A DNA stretch of 64,000 bases from Deinococcus koreensis (GTDB lineage: Bacteria > Deinococcota > Deinococci > Deinococcales > Deinococcaceae): assembly GCF_002901445.1 (NCBI RefSeq), contig NZ_PPPD01000001.1, positions 2,162,001 through 2,226,000 on the forward strand. The letters run 5' to 3'. This document shows, piece after piece, positions 12,447 through 21,264 of this stretch. The notes under the pieces were generated by a model. It was not told where the DNA came from. It did no database searches and saw only the letters and a list, made by a program, of their open reading frames with translations. The translations under genes were made by a program, and so were the position numbers. Each line of letters begins with the position of its first letter. Position 1 is the stretch's first letter.

Positions 12447-12983
12447 GTGCGACGCTCTGCTCTCCTCCTCTGTCTCTCGCTCCTTCCCGCCGCCGGCGCC
12501 GTCAAGACCAATCAGCTCGCCTACCAGAAGGTGAGTGCGCTGGCTCAGGCCCGCGTGACCCCCGTCAGCCTTCAGGCGAGCGGCGTGGCTCCAGAAGCGG
12601 TCACCATTCCCAACGAGTACCTGTACGAGCGCGACCTGCGGGTCAGGGCCTACAGCCTCGACGCCTTCCTGAAGGCCCGGATTCCCGACATCGAGGCGCT
12701 GGCCCGGCAGGGCGCCATCGTCAAGTTCCTGTGCATCGACGGCTACGCCCCCACGGCCCGCCTCAGCGACGTGCTCGGTCAGGGCGGCCTGATCGCGGTG
12801 GCCGATGCCGACGCACCGGCGGGGGTCGTCTGGCCCGATGCGCCGTACAAGAACACGGTGCTGGGGGCCGGGAACATCGGCAACTACCTCGTGTGGCGGG
12901 CGGCCAGCTTTCCGGCCAAGCCGCAGCCCTGGGGCCTGGACACGGTCTACATCCTGCCGGCGAACGCCAACCTGAGCAAGTAG
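12447..12983 (+). CDS. secreted protein of unknown function
   Basis: 178 residues starting at a GTG that lies 6 bases after TACACT (12435-12440), the leaderless arrangement. The N-terminus RRSALLLCLSLLPAAGA is a signal peptide, so the protein is exported. The mature part has a repeated pattern of short strands (VTIPNEYLYERDLRVRAYSLDAFL, GAIVKFLCIDGYAPTARLSDVL) with one cysteine and no domain I can name. The LCIDGYAPTARLSDV segment is loosely like molybdopterin-binding oxidoreductase folds, but I do not rely on that. Confidence 0.7.
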   Translation: MRRSALLLCLSLLPAAGAVKTNQLAYQKVSALAQARVTPVSLQASGVAPEAVTIPNEYLYERDLRVRAYSLDAFLKARIPDIEALARQGAIVKFLCIDGYAPTARLSDVLGQGGLIAVADADAPAGVVWPDAPYKNTVLGAGNIGNYLVWRAASFPAKPQPWGLDTVYILPANANLSK

Positions 12984-13072
12984 GCCTGGGCTCGGGCTGC
13001 CTGGGCTGCGCCCCCGCCGGGGAGTTCTGTCCTGGGGGCAACCCCCACGCCCATTCCGGCGTATAAGGAGGT

Positions 13073-13840
13073 ATGAGCAAGCCGGTCAAGCAGGGCACCG
13101 TCATCACTACCCGGCCCGCGGGGGGGGAGCTGGCGCCGAGCCGGGTCTCGGGCGGACACATCGCGCTGGTCACGGGCGGCAGCCTGCTGGGCCTGGTCGT
13201 GCTGGCGGGCGCGGCGGTGGCGCTGTTCAATGTGGCCCTGACCACCGTGACCTTCCTGGCCTTCGGGGTGGCGGCGCTGGCCGTGCTGCTGCTGATGCCG
13301 GCGCTGCTGCAGGCCCTGAACGCCGGGCGGGTGCGCGCCCGGGAGGAGGTCGCGCGGGCCATGCCGCTGGAAACCTTGATCGTGCAGCGCCGGCAGTTCG
13401 AGGAACTGATCACGGCCAAGGCCGGGCAGCTGCAGGCCGCCAACGGGCATCTGGCCGATTTCCAGCGCCTGATCGACGCCAACCGGGGCGACATGGACGC
13501 CGCCGATACGGCGCGCTGGGAGGCCGACCTGCAGGTCAGCAAGGAGGCCTTCGCCCGCGCGCAGACCCACCTGACGGACCTGCGGGCCGATCTGGCGGAA
13601 TTCGACCGGCAGATCCGCAAGGCGCGCATCGACACGCAGCTGGCGCAGGCGAAGGGCAACGTGGCCGCCGCGCTGCAGCAGGCCAACCTGAGCGCCGAGG
13701 ATCAGCACGTCACGGAAAGTGCGCTCTCCGAGATCGCGCGCCGGGCGGGCCGCAACGCCGAGCTGCTGGATCAGGCGCTGGCGGCCGGCGAGGACAGCAG
13801 CCGCGCGGGCCGGGGCTCGGCCCAGGGGCCGGCGGCATGA
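13073..13840 (+). CDS. membrane protein with long coiled-coil domain
   Basis: 255 residues. Two hydrophobic segments at about 30-55 and 58-80 are followed by a long charged helical region (about 90-235, rich in Ala, Gln, Glu and Arg, e.g. QRRQFEELITAKAGQLQAANGHLADFQRLIDANRG) predicted to form a coiled coil in the cytoplasm. This resembles PspA-type helices in composition only. It overlaps the next small membrane gene by an ATGA junction, so the two are translated together. Function unknown. Confidence 0.7.
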   Translation: MSKPVKQGTVITTRPAGGELAPSRVSGGHIALVTGGSLLGLVVLAGAAVALFNVALTTVTFLAFGVAALAVLLLMPALLQALNAGRVRAREEVARAMPLETLIVQRRQFEELITAKAGQLQAANGHLADFQRLIDANRGDMDAADTARWEADLQVSKEAFARAQTHLTDLRADLAEFDRQIRKARIDTQLAQAKGNVAAALQQANLSAEDQHVTESALSEIARRAGRNAELLDQALAAGEDSSRAGRGSAQGPAA

Positions 13841-14028
13841 ACCGTTCCCGCGTGATCGGCCTCCTGCTGTTCGTGATCCTGCTGGGCTGCGTGGCCGTGA
13901 TCGCGCTCGATCAGCTGGGAATGTTCGGCGGCCCACAGACCGTCAGTGCCCCTGCATCCAACCCAGCCACCCCGAATCCACTGCCGGGCACGCCGTCGAC
14001 CGGCGACGGGTACGGCGACCTCAAGTAG
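13837..14028 (+). CDS. small single-pass membrane protein
   Basis: 63 residues: a hydrophobic helix (RVIGLLLFVILLGCVAVIALDQLGMF, about 5-30) followed by a Pro/Ser/Thr/Gly-rich tail. The start codon overlaps the preceding stop (ATGA at 13837-13840), which supports that this short frame is real and coupled. The cysteine at the end of the helix could be a lipobox-like site (LLGC), but the position is late. Function unknown. Confidence 0.6.
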   Translation: MNRSRVIGLLLFVILLGCVAVIALDQLGMFGGPQTVSAPASNPATPNPLPGTPSTGDGYGDLK

Positions 14029-14068
14029 ATCTCGTGTCATCTGCCCAAGTGCGCCCTGGAGGCTCCCC

Positions 14069-14944
14069 GTGAAACGAATGCTCTGTTTGCTGCTCGCCGG
14101 TGTGCCGCTGGCCCAGGCGCAGCCCGTCTTCCTGAATGTCGCCACCGGCAGCAAGACCGGCACCTACTCCGCCATGTTCCGGAACATCGGGGTGGTCTGC
14201 ACCCAGAGCGCGTATCTCAAGGAGCGCGGTACCAGCGGGAGCCTGGAGAACATCGACCTGCTGCTCAGCAACGAGGTCTCGCTGGCCTTCGTGCAGAGCG
14301 ACGTGCTCAAGGCCAAGGAGCAGATCGACCAGGACGCCCGGGTCGCCAACATCCGGGCGCTGCTGCCGCTGCACAACGAGGAAGTCCACCTGTTCGCCAG
14401 GCCGCCCGTGGTCAAGAAGAACATCTTCGGCAAGACCACCACGACGGGTGTGGCCACCTTCGCCGACCTGAAGGGCAAACGGGTGGCGGCCTGGGGGGGC
14501 AGCCTGATCACGGCCAAGGTGCTGAGCGCCAAACTGGCCGTGCCCTACAGCATCGTGAGCGTGAAAGACCGCGACGCCGCCCTGGCCGCGCTGAACGCCG
14601 GGCAGGTCGACGCGGTGCTGGCCGTGGTGGGCCAGCCGGCGGCCTGGGTCAAGGAGCTGAGCGGCGTGAATCTCGTGCCGGTGCCCTACACGGCCGCCCT
14701 GAATGGCGTCTATTCCTCGGCCAAGCTGCTCTACCCCAACCTGGGCGCGGGCAGCGTGCCCACCGTGGCGGTGCAGAGCGTCCTGGCCACCCGCGACTTC
14801 AAGACGCCCGAGCGCAAGAACATCCTGCTCAAGTACCAGCAGTGCGCTCTGAGCCGGCTCGTGAACCTGCAGGAGGACGAGGGGATGCACCCCAAGTGGC
14901 AGGAAGTGACCTTCAAGACCTGGCCCTGGCCGCAGTACAAGTAG
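14069..14944 (+). CDS. TAXI-family TRAP transporter solute-binding protein
   Basis: 291 residues from a GTG preceded by GGAGG at a 6-base spacing. Signal peptide MKRMLCLLLAGVPLAQAQ, then the mature start VFLNVATGSKTGTYSAMFRNIG, the hallmark of the TAXI (NMT1-like) periplasmic binding family, which captures small carboxylates for a TRAP permease. No DctQM-like permease gene is nearby, so the partner must be elsewhere or the protein acts in signalling. It follows the two coiled-coil and small-membrane genes on the same strand, 40 bases downstream. Confidence 0.8.
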   Translation: MKRMLCLLLAGVPLAQAQPVFLNVATGSKTGTYSAMFRNIGVVCTQSAYLKERGTSGSLENIDLLLSNEVSLAFVQSDVLKAKEQIDQDARVANIRALLPLHNEEVHLFARPPVVKKNIFGKTTTTGVATFADLKGKRVAAWGGSLITAKVLSAKLAVPYSIVSVKDRDAALAALNAGQVDAVLAVVGQPAAWVKELSGVNLVPVPYTAALNGVYSSAKLLYPNLGAGSVPTVAVQSVLATRDFKTPERKNILLKYQQCALSRLVNLQEDEGMHPKWQEVTFKTWPWPQYK

Positions 14945-15024
14945 GGGAGGGGCGCCCAGGGCAGAGAGCAGAGGGCTGAAGGTGAACACTGGGGCCGCTT
15001 CCGGGGTGGGGCGGCCTCTGCCGT

Positions 15025-15720
15025 TCAGCGTGGGCTGCGTTCGTCTGCTGGGGCGCCCAGGAAGCTGTTGATGGTGTGGGACAGAGACGAGCCGGGGGTG
15101 GCGCCCTCGCCGGGAAGCTGGAAGGTCAGCACGGCCAGGGTGCAGGGGTGGCCCTGGGGGCTGTGGCCCTCGGCGGCGGCCTCGGCGAGCAGGGCGCTGA
15201 GGGCGCGGGCCAGCCGCTGGTAGCGCTCGGGGGAGAGGCGCAGGCTCAGGGCGTCCAGGTGGGTGGGGTGCGCCTCCAGGCCCAGCGCGTCGGGCTCGCA
15301 GGGAGTCGTGGCGGGGCGGGCGGCCGAGCCGAAGCCGAACACGTCTTCCTCGCCCTCGTGCATGGCCGCCCAGGAGCGCTCGTAGGCGCGCATGAAGCCT
15401 TCGCCCAGCTCGCGCATGTCGGCGCTGCCGTTGCCCTGCAGATCGCCCGGCGGCCGCAGCCGGCTGGGCACGCGGAACTCCTGCGCACAGAGCTGGTAGT
15501 AGACCCGCCCGCCCTCCCGTCGCTGCTCGAACAGCAGGCCAGCGTCGGCGAGCTTGCGGGCGTGGTGGTGCGCCAGATTGGGGGCCATGTCCACGCGGGC
15601 CGCGACCTCGCTGGGCGAGCGGGGGTCGATGAACTGGGCCAGGAAGCTTCTCTCCTGCTGCAGCAGCCGGGCCAGATTCGCGTCCTGTATGCGCCGCACT
15701 TCCACCTGGGATGAGGTCAT
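15025..15720 (-). CDS. ArsR-like winged-helix transcriptional regulator
   Basis: 231 residues. The N-terminal region (about 10-85) has a winged helix-turn-helix: FIDPRSPSEVAARVDMAPNLAHHHARKLADAGLLFEQRREGGRVYYQL, the ArsR/HTH_20 pattern with recognition helix and wing. The C-terminal half is Ala/Leu-rich and of unknown role; it may bind a ligand or form the dimer. No ArsR-type metal cysteine pair is evident in the recognition helix. CACACT lies 6 bases before the ATG, a weak form of the leaderless -10. Confidence 0.72.
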   Translation of the reverse strand: MTSSQVEVRRIQDANLARLLQQERSFLAQFIDPRSPSEVAARVDMAPNLAHHHARKLADAGLLFEQRREGGRVYYQLCAQEFRVPSRLRPPGDLQGNGSADMRELGEGFMRAYERSWAAMHEGEEDVFGFGSAARPATTPCEPDALGLEAHPTHLDALSLRLSPERYQRLARALSALLAEAAAEGHSPQGHPCTLAVLTFQLPGEGATPGSSLSHTINSFLGAPADERSPR

Positions 15721-15848
15721 GCCGCCAGTGTGCCGGGGCGCGTTTCAGTCTGCCACCGGCCCCGCTGAAAGGCCGGTTCAACCCCACCTGAAGAGGGTGG
15801 GCGCCGGCCCTCAGCCATCGTCAGCTTGCGCGTGCTACGACTACGTCC

Positions 15849-16790
15849 ATGACGTTCCGTGTCCCTCTGATAGCCGCCCTGCTCAGTGTTTCCGCCCAGG
15901 CCGCGCCGGCCGCTCCCGATGTGGAGCGCGCGGCGATGCGGGTGGCGCAGACGCTGGACGGAGTGCTGCGGAACTGCCCCGCCACCTTCTCAAAGGTCGG
16001 CACCGCCACCAAGCGCTGTGTGGGCAGCAGCCTGAACGTGGAGCAGGTACGCGTGAAACTGGGCGCGGCGCTGGGCGGCGACCTGTACGGGGTGTGGCGC
16101 AGCCGCGACGAGCAGCGCAGCGTCTACAACTGGATCCGGACGTCGGCCGGTTACGTGTACCTGCGCCTGCAGGCCGACCCGGACGGCCGCGCGAGAACCC
16201 TGGTGTACCTGGACGTGCCGCTGGACAGCTCCCTGACGGCGGCGCCCACCTCCACCTCGCCCGCCGGCACAGGCAACGGCAGCACCCAGACCGGCAGCAC
16301 CCAGATCGGCAGCGTCACCCTGACCCCGGCCGATCCCAAGGCGCCAGGGAAGGGAGACCCCACCGCAGCCGCGCCCTCCCCGGGCGTGCCGGCGTCGACC
16401 CAACCAGCCAGACCCGAGCCGGCCAAAACTGAGCCAGCCAGACCCGAGCCAGGCAGCACCGAACCCCCGAGAAGCGACCCGGGCACCCGTGCCGACCCGG
16501 CCGCCCCGGCACCCGGCGTGGCGCCCGTGCCCTTCCGGCGGGTGCTGCAACTGCAGGCCAAGCGCCAGAGCGGCCCCGACGTGGCGGCGGTGCAGAACCG
16601 GCTGATCAGCCTGATGCGGCCCATGCCGGCCGGCCGGGGCGACGGCTGGTACGGGCCGGTCACGGCGGCGACAGTGCGCGCCTTCCAGCGGGCCAATGGG
16701 CTCGCGCCGACCGGCCGGGTCGACCAGCGCACCTGGGACATGCTGTTCTCGCCGGCCGCGAAAACCTTCGCCCCGCCGAACCCGGCCTGA
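15849..16790 (+). CDS. secreted protein with C-terminal peptidoglycan-binding domain
   Basis: 313 residues: signal peptide (about 1-18), an N-terminal region with a cysteine pair (RNCPATF, KRCVGSS) that may form a disulfide, a Pro/Thr/Glu-rich linker with repeats of the form [16 protein letters not shown], and a C-terminal PG_binding_1 domain ([12 protein letters not shown]...[34 protein letters not shown]). It likely binds the cell wall from the outside. The N-terminal domain ([26 protein letters not shown]) is unrecognised. Confidence 0.78.
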   Translation: MTFRVPLIAALLSVSAQAAPAAPDVERAAMRVAQTLDGVLRNCPATFSKVGTATKRCVGSSLNVEQVRVKLGAALGGDLYGVWRSRDEQRSVYNWIRTSAGYVYLRLQADPDGRARTLVYLDVPLDSSLTAAPTSTSPAGTGNGSTQTGSTQIGSVTLTPADPKAPGKGDPTAAAPSPGVPASTQPARPEPAKTEPARPEPGSTEPPRSDPGTRADPAAPAPGVAPVPFRRVLQLQAKRQSGPDVAAVQNRLISLMRPMPAGRGDGWYGPVTAATVRAFQRANGLAPTGRVDQRTWDMLFSPAAKTFAPPNPA

Positions 16791-17152
16791 CCCTGGGTGG
16801 GCCAACTGGTGTGACACCGCTGCCAGAACGCAGGTGGTATGTGTAGGAGATGAACGTGTGGACGCTCGCAGGCTCGTGGTGCTCCGGGGGCGCCATCCAG
16901 GCCGGTCGCTGGCTTCGGCACAGTCTCGCTCGCCAGGACGCGGTGCTCGGGCTTCTGAAGCTGCACATGGGCCCAGGGTACCTACCGGCACCGAACCTGC
17001 GTTTTTCGCCGACCCAGCCGTGCTGGACGCCGGAGCGGGGCCGCTGGAATCCAGCCCAGCGGGGCTGCGCCGCTCCCGCAGGATCCGCTCAGTCCCGCTT
17101 TGTGAGTGCTGGACGGCCATTCTCACCTTCTGCCCCCACACAATGGGTCGGT
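16791..17152. other. intergenic region before the amidase gene
   Basis: 362 bases. An open frame from 16850 is continuous with the amidase frame, but its 101 extra residues are Trp/Pro/Ser/Arg-rich without a fold-like pattern and would bury the amidase signal peptide, so I treat it as untranslated. A TATGTGT stretch and AGGAG just before 16850 are the only gene-like signals. No RNA gene is seen. Confidence 0.45.
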
Positions 17153-18997
17153 ATGAAGCGGTCTGCCATCCTGCTCTCATCTGGGCTCCTGCTCGCCCTG
17201 CCGGTCACGGCGGCGGCCCAATCGGGCGTCCCTCCGCAGAATGTGGGCACGGCGGCCCAGCAGATCCCGGCGGGGACGCCCGTGCCCCTCAACCTGACCG
17301 GCATGCAGAGCGCGACCTTCGGCTCGCCCCGCATCAGTTCCGACGGCAGCTCGACCCGGGTGGTCTTCGACCTGCTGCCCGGCGTGGCCTATACCCTCAG
17401 CCCCACCTTCAGTGGCCTGCGCCTGGACGTGCAGGGCGCGCGTGTCCTGCCCTCCGTGGCGGCCCGGGTGGGCAGCAGCGTCACCGAGTACCGGGCGGGC
17501 GGCGGACAGGTCACGCTGATCACGCCGTTTCCGCTGTCCATGACCGAGGGCTGGCGGGCCAGCGAGGCCACCCTGGCGACCGGGGCGCGCGTGCTCATCG
17601 TGGAGATCAGCCCCACCCTGAGCGGCGGCGCCAGTCCCGCTCTGCGGGGCGCCGTGCGCGCCTCGGTGCCGGTCACGGCCGACGCTCAGGCCGTGCTGAA
17701 CGCGCCCCTGTCGCCGCCACCGTCGGAGGCGACCGGCGCGCCCCCCACGGGGTCTGCCGCGGCGCGTGCCCCCGCGGCCTCCAGCGCACCTCCAGCTCCC
17801 GCTCCCGCCGAGGCTCCCCGCGCTGTGGACAGCCTGCCGCCCGGCGACTCCGTGGTGCCGGGCCGCAGCGGCGCGGCGCTGCCTCCAGCCCCGGCCCTGC
17901 CCGGCGACAACACGGATATCCCCAGCCAGCTGAGCGGCCGGGTGGGCGGGCAGAGTGAGGCGGGCCAGCTGCTCGCCCCGCCCAGGATCGGCAAGAACCC
18001 GGGCCAGACGCGGGTGGTGTTCGACCTGCCGCCGGGCACGACCTACCGGCTGGTGCCGGGCGCCGCCGGCCTGCGGCTGGAACTCGCCGGGGTGGAGGCC
18101 AGCCCGCAGCAGGGCCAGAACCTCAGCCCGGAACTGCGCTCCTGGCGCTTTGATCCCGTTCCCGGGGGCGCGGCCGTGACCCTGACCACCGCCACGCCCA
18201 CCAGCGAGCGCAGCGGCTGGCGGGCCGAACTGCTGCCGCCCGCCAGCGGCACCCGGTCGCGGCTGGTGATCGACCTGTCGCCGGCTCTGGCCGACCTGAG
18301 CCCGGTGCCCCCCAGCCAGCGCGTGATCGCGGCGGTGCCGCCCGTGCCCGGCACCAGCGGTCTGGCCATCCTGGCCCTGAGCGCCAGCTACGTGAAACCC
18401 CGCGTGGTGATCGACCCCGGTCACGGCGGCAAGGACGGCGGCGCGGTCGGCAGCGTGGTGGAAAAGCAGGTGACCCTGGACGTGGCCCTGCGGGTGCGTG
18501 ACCTGCTGCGCGCCGCCGGGGTGGACGTGGTGCTCACCCGCGACACCGACCGCGCCCTGCACGCCACCAAGAGCACCGATCTGGAGATGCGCGCCGGCAC
18601 GGGCACGCCGGGCACCCAGCTGTTCGTGAGCATCCACGTCAATGCCATGGAGGCCCGGACGGCGCTGCGGGGCTACGGCGTGGAGACTTGGTGGAACCCC
18701 AACCATCCGCTGTCGAGCACGCTGGCCAGTGTGCTGCAGCGCAACGTGGTGGGCATGACCGGCGCCTTCAACCAGGGCCTCAAGTCCGGGCAGTCGCTGT
18801 CGGTGCTCCGCAACAGCCGGATTCCGGCGGCGCTGGTCGAGATCGGCTACACCAGCCACCCGGTCGATGGTCAGAACCTCAGAGACAGCAACTATCTGGA
18901 TCGGGTGGCGGTCGGGATCGCCCAGGGCATCCGCGAGGCGCTGGTCTCCGGCGTCGCGGCCAATGGGGTCGGCAGCGCCGGCGGCGCCGGCAAGTAG
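17153..18997 (+). CDS. N-acetylmuramoyl-L-alanine amidase with AMIN-like domains
   Basis: 614-residue secreted zinc amidase that removes stem peptides from peptidoglycan. Signal peptide MKRSAILLSSGLLLALPVTAAAQ fixes the start at 17153. Two AMIN-like beta domains follow (about 45-150 and 275-385, each with a TRVVFDLLPG or TRVVFDLPPG strand), separated by an Ala/Pro-rich linker, then an Amidase_3 domain (about 410-600). Zinc ligands are visible in VVIDPGHGGKDGG and SIHVNAM; the catalytic glutamate is in ALVEIGYTSHP. The alkyltransferase-like gene starts 4 bases after the stop, forming an operon. Confidence 0.92.
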   Translation: MKRSAILLSSGLLLALPVTAAAQSGVPPQNVGTAAQQIPAGTPVPLNLTGMQSATFGSPRISSDGSSTRVVFDLLPGVAYTLSPTFSGLRLDVQGARVLPSVAARVGSSVTEYRAGGGQVTLITPFPLSMTEGWRASEATLATGARVLIVEISPTLSGGASPALRGAVRASVPVTADAQAVLNAPLSPPPSEATGAPPTGSAAARAPAASSAPPAPAPAEAPRAVDSLPPGDSVVPGRSGAALPPAPALPGDNTDIPSQLSGRVGGQSEAGQLLAPPRIGKNPGQTRVVFDLPPGTTYRLVPGAAGLRLELAGVEASPQQGQNLSPELRSWRFDPVPGGAAVTLTTATPTSERSGWRAELLPPASGTRSRLVIDLSPALADLSPVPPSQRVIAAVPPVPGTSGLAILALSASYVKPRVVIDPGHGGKDGGAVGSVVEKQVTLDVALRVRDLLRAAGVDVVLTRDTDRALHATKSTDLEMRAGTGTPGTQLFVSIHVNAMEARTALRGYGVETWWNPNHPLSSTLASVLQRNVVGMTGAFNQGLKSGQSLSVLRNSRIPAALVEIGYTSHPVDGQNLRDSNYLDRVAVGIAQGIREALVSGVAANGVGSAGGAGK

Positions 18998-19001
18998 GGC
19001 C

Positions 19002-19364
19002 GTGGCGGCGCCCGACTCCCCGCCCGCCGCGTTCCGGAGCCGCATCCTGGAGCTGGTGGGCCGCATTCCCAGCGGCCGGGTCATGACCTACGGCCAGCTG
19101 GCGCTGCTGGCCGGCAATCCGGGAGCGGCGCGCCAGGCGGGCTTCGTCATGAACGGCCTGATGGGCGGCACGGAATTGCCCTGGCACCGGGTCATCAACG
19201 CTCAGGGCCGCGTGAGCACCCACAAGGTCGGCTTCGGCGATATGCAAGAAGGCCTGTTGAGGGCCGAGGGGATCGTGCTGGACGCCTCGGGCCGCTGCGA
19301 CCTGAAGGCGCTGCAGTGGTGGCCGGACGAGTCTCGTGAGGCCCCGCCCGAACCTCTGTTCTGA
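19002..19364 (+). CDS. alkyltransferase-like protein (ATL) binding O6-alkylguanine
   Basis: 120-residue homologue of the DNA-binding domain of O6-methylguanine-DNA methyltransferase. The active-site motif PCHRV is PWHRV here, so the methyl-accepting cysteine is replaced by tryptophan, as in the TTHA1564-type ATL of Thermus. Such proteins flip and flag O6-alkylguanine for nucleotide-excision repair instead of repairing it themselves. The helix-turn-helix (VMTYGQLALLAGNPGAARQAGFVMNGL) and its arginine finger are intact. GTG start at 19002, 4 bases after the amidase stop, implying co-transcription. Confidence 0.88.
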   Translation: MAAPDSPPAAFRSRILELVGRIPSGRVMTYGQLALLAGNPGAARQAGFVMNGLMGGTELPWHRVINAQGRVSTHKVGFGDMQEGLLRAEGIVLDASGRCDLKALQWWPDESREAPPEPLF

Positions 19365-19458
19365 CCCCCGGCCGGGCCGGCGTGAGCCCCACTTTTATCG
19401 GTTCCGCATGAAGGCCACCTCAGTTAAATGTCCCTCTGGGCCGGCGTATGCTGGCCCT

Positions 19459-20400
19459 ATGAAGTCTGTACGCAAGAGCCGCTGGATCGCCGGTGACGTG
19501 ATGTCCTGGGCCCTGGGCGTCACCCTGGGCCTGATCCTGGGAGTCGGCCTGCTGATCGGGGTGCCGCGTCTGATGAGCAAGCCGGTGGCCCCGGCCGATT
19601 CCCCGTCCGTCTCGGGCACCTCGTCGGAACAGAGCACCCAGGGCTCGGCCGGCGGGGGCATGGCCGGGGGCGATATGGCCGGCCCCGGCGCCGCGAGCGG
19701 GGGAGCGGCCGAAAACGGCGCAGCCTCGGGCCAAGCCGCTGCGGGCTCGTCCAGTGCGGGTTCGTCGGGTGCGGGCGCATCAGGCCAGACGGCAGCGGGG
19801 CAGTCCGGCGCGGGCGAGATGGGCTCGGCCCCGGCCGGCGGATCGGACAACGCGGGGGCCGGGTCGCAGGGCGCTGGGAGCGGGGGGGTGCAGGGGAACG
19901 CCTCGGACTCCGCCGGCGCGGGCAAGAGCACTTCTGGAAGCGGCAGCGCCGGTATGGGCAACGACGTGCAGGGCGACGCTCCGGCCGAGAGCGGCGTGGA
20001 CTCCACCGCGACGGGCTCCGTGGCGGCGGGGACGGCGAGCGCCCCCGGCAGCGACAGCGACTCCATGAGCGGTGCCCCGGCCGCCGACGGCAACGCCGGA
20101 ACGCAGGCGGGCGAGGGGCAGGCGGGCACGAACGCGGCCGGTGACCCCAAGGCTGGCCAGACCCTCTTCGTGGCCAACTGCGCGGGTTGCCACGGCCCCC
20201 AGGCCCAGGGCGGCATCGGCCCGAACCTGACGACCGCCGATGGGCCCAAAGCCTGGACGGACGCCCAGTTCCTGACCACGCTGCGTGAAGGCCGCACCCC
20301 CGAACGCGAACTCGCCCCGACCATGCCGCGCTTCTCCTCCGAACAGCTCAGCGACGGCGATGTGGCGAACATCCACGCCTGGATCAAGAGCCTGAACTGA
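19459..20400 (+). CDS. membrane-anchored cytochrome c with long low-complexity linker
   Basis: 313 residues. One N-terminal transmembrane helix (about 12-38) without a cleavage site anchors the protein; residues ~45-225 are almost wholly Gly, Ala and Ser with scattered Asp and Gln; the C-terminal ~80 residues form a class I cytochrome c with CAGCH haem site and a distal methionine in APTMPRF. It probably shuttles electrons at the outer face of the membrane, the linker giving reach across the wall. TATGCT at 19447-19452 is 6 bases before the ATG, so the mRNA is leaderless. Confidence 0.86.
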   Translation: MKSVRKSRWIAGDVMSWALGVTLGLILGVGLLIGVPRLMSKPVAPADSPSVSGTSSEQSTQGSAGGGMAGGDMAGPGAASGGAAENGAASGQAAAGSSSAGSSGAGASGQTAAGQSGAGEMGSAPAGGSDNAGAGSQGAGSGGVQGNASDSAGAGKSTSGSGSAGMGNDVQGDAPAESGVDSTATGSVAAGTASAPGSDSDSMSGAPAADGNAGTQAGEGQAGTNAAGDPKAGQTLFVANCAGCHGPQAQGGIGPNLTTADGPKAWTDAQFLTTLREGRTPERELAPTMPRFSSEQLSDGDVANIHAWIKSLN

Positions 20401-20467
20401 AGGCCACCAGGCAGAAGCGCCCGAAAAGGACAGCCCAGGCCAGCCAGAGCGGATCACCCGCTCCGGT

Positions 20468-20496
20468 TTGACTTGCCCGCGCCGGCTCCGCAGACT
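20468..20496 (+). promoter_or_regulatory. promoter of the SAM methyltransferase gene
   Basis: TTGACT at 20468-20473, a 17-base spacer and CAGACT at 20491-20496; the ATG lies 6 bases further on, so the transcript would start at or next to the start codon. It shows the -35 box of a leaderless gene clearly. Confidence 0.6.
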
Positions 20497-20502
20497 GTCT
20501 GG

Positions 20503-21264
20503 ATGACCAGCAGTCAGGAACAGTTCGGCGCCCACGCTGCGAAGTACGCGCAGAGCGAGATCCACCGCGCCGGCCCCAGCCTGCCCGTGCTGCTGGACTT
20601 CGCCGCGCCGACCCGGCAGGACAGGGCGCTGGACGTCGCCACCGGCACCGGCCACACGGCCCTGGCCCTGGCCCCACGGGTCGCCCAGGTGACCGGGCTG
20701 GATCTCACGGAGGCGATGCTGGCCCACGCGCGCCAACAGGCCGGGGCGGCAGGGCTCGCCAACGTGACGTTCCAGCCGGGCGATGCCGAGGCTCTGCCCT
20801 TTCCGGACGCCGCCTTCACGCTGCTCACGTCCCGCCACGCGCCCCACCACTTCCACCACCTCGACCGGTTTCTGGCCGAGGCGTTCCGGGTGCTGGAGCC
20901 CGGCGGGCGCCTCGTGATCGCGGATCAGATCAGCCCCACGCCTGAGCTTCAGCCCTGGATCGACACCTACCAGCGGCGGCGCGACCCCAGTCACGTCGCC
21001 CAGCGCACCGTGGCCGCGTGGCGGGAGCTGGCGCGGGCGGCGGGTTTCGGGTGGGCGCGGGACACGCTGGTGCCGTACCGCCTGGAGTTCGGCTGGTGGG
21101 TGGCCCAGTCCGGGTGTGCCCCGGAGACGGTGCGGGCGCTGCGCGAGCACGCGGCGAGCCTCACGGCCGAGGAGCAGGACGCGGTGGGCCTGCACTTCGG
21201 TGAGGCCGGGGAACTGGTCGCCCACACCGAGCAGATGCTGGTGGTCAGGCTGGAAAAGCGCTAA
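20503..21264 (+). CDS. class I SAM-dependent methyltransferase
   Basis: 253 residues starting MTSSQEQFGAHAAKYAQSEIH. The SAM-binding motif I is ALDVATGTGHTALALA, followed by GLDLTEAML, PGDAEALPFPDAAFTLL and RVLEPGGRLVIADQ: a Methyltransf_11 enzyme similar to UbiE or small-molecule methyltransferases. The substrate is unknown. The upstream ATG at 20473 lies inside the promoter, so 20503 is preferred. It converges with menG, the two stops overlapping by 4 bases. Confidence 0.83.
   Translation: MTSSQEQFGAHAAKYAQSEIHRAGPSLPVLLDFAAPTRQDRALDVATGTGHTALALAPRVAQVTGLDLTEAMLAHARQQAGAAGLANVTFQPGDAEALPFPDAAFTLLTSRHAPHHFHHLDRFLAEAFRVLEPGGRLVIADQISPTPELQPWIDTYQRRRDPSHVAQRTVAAWRELARAAGFGWARDTLVPYRLEFGWWVAQSGCAPETVRALREHAASLTAEEQDAVGLHFGEAGELVAHTEQMLVVRLEKR

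Noticed and set aside
16850..17152. 101-residue N-terminal extension of the amidase
   Set aside because: It would place the signal peptide inside the protein and has no domain character.
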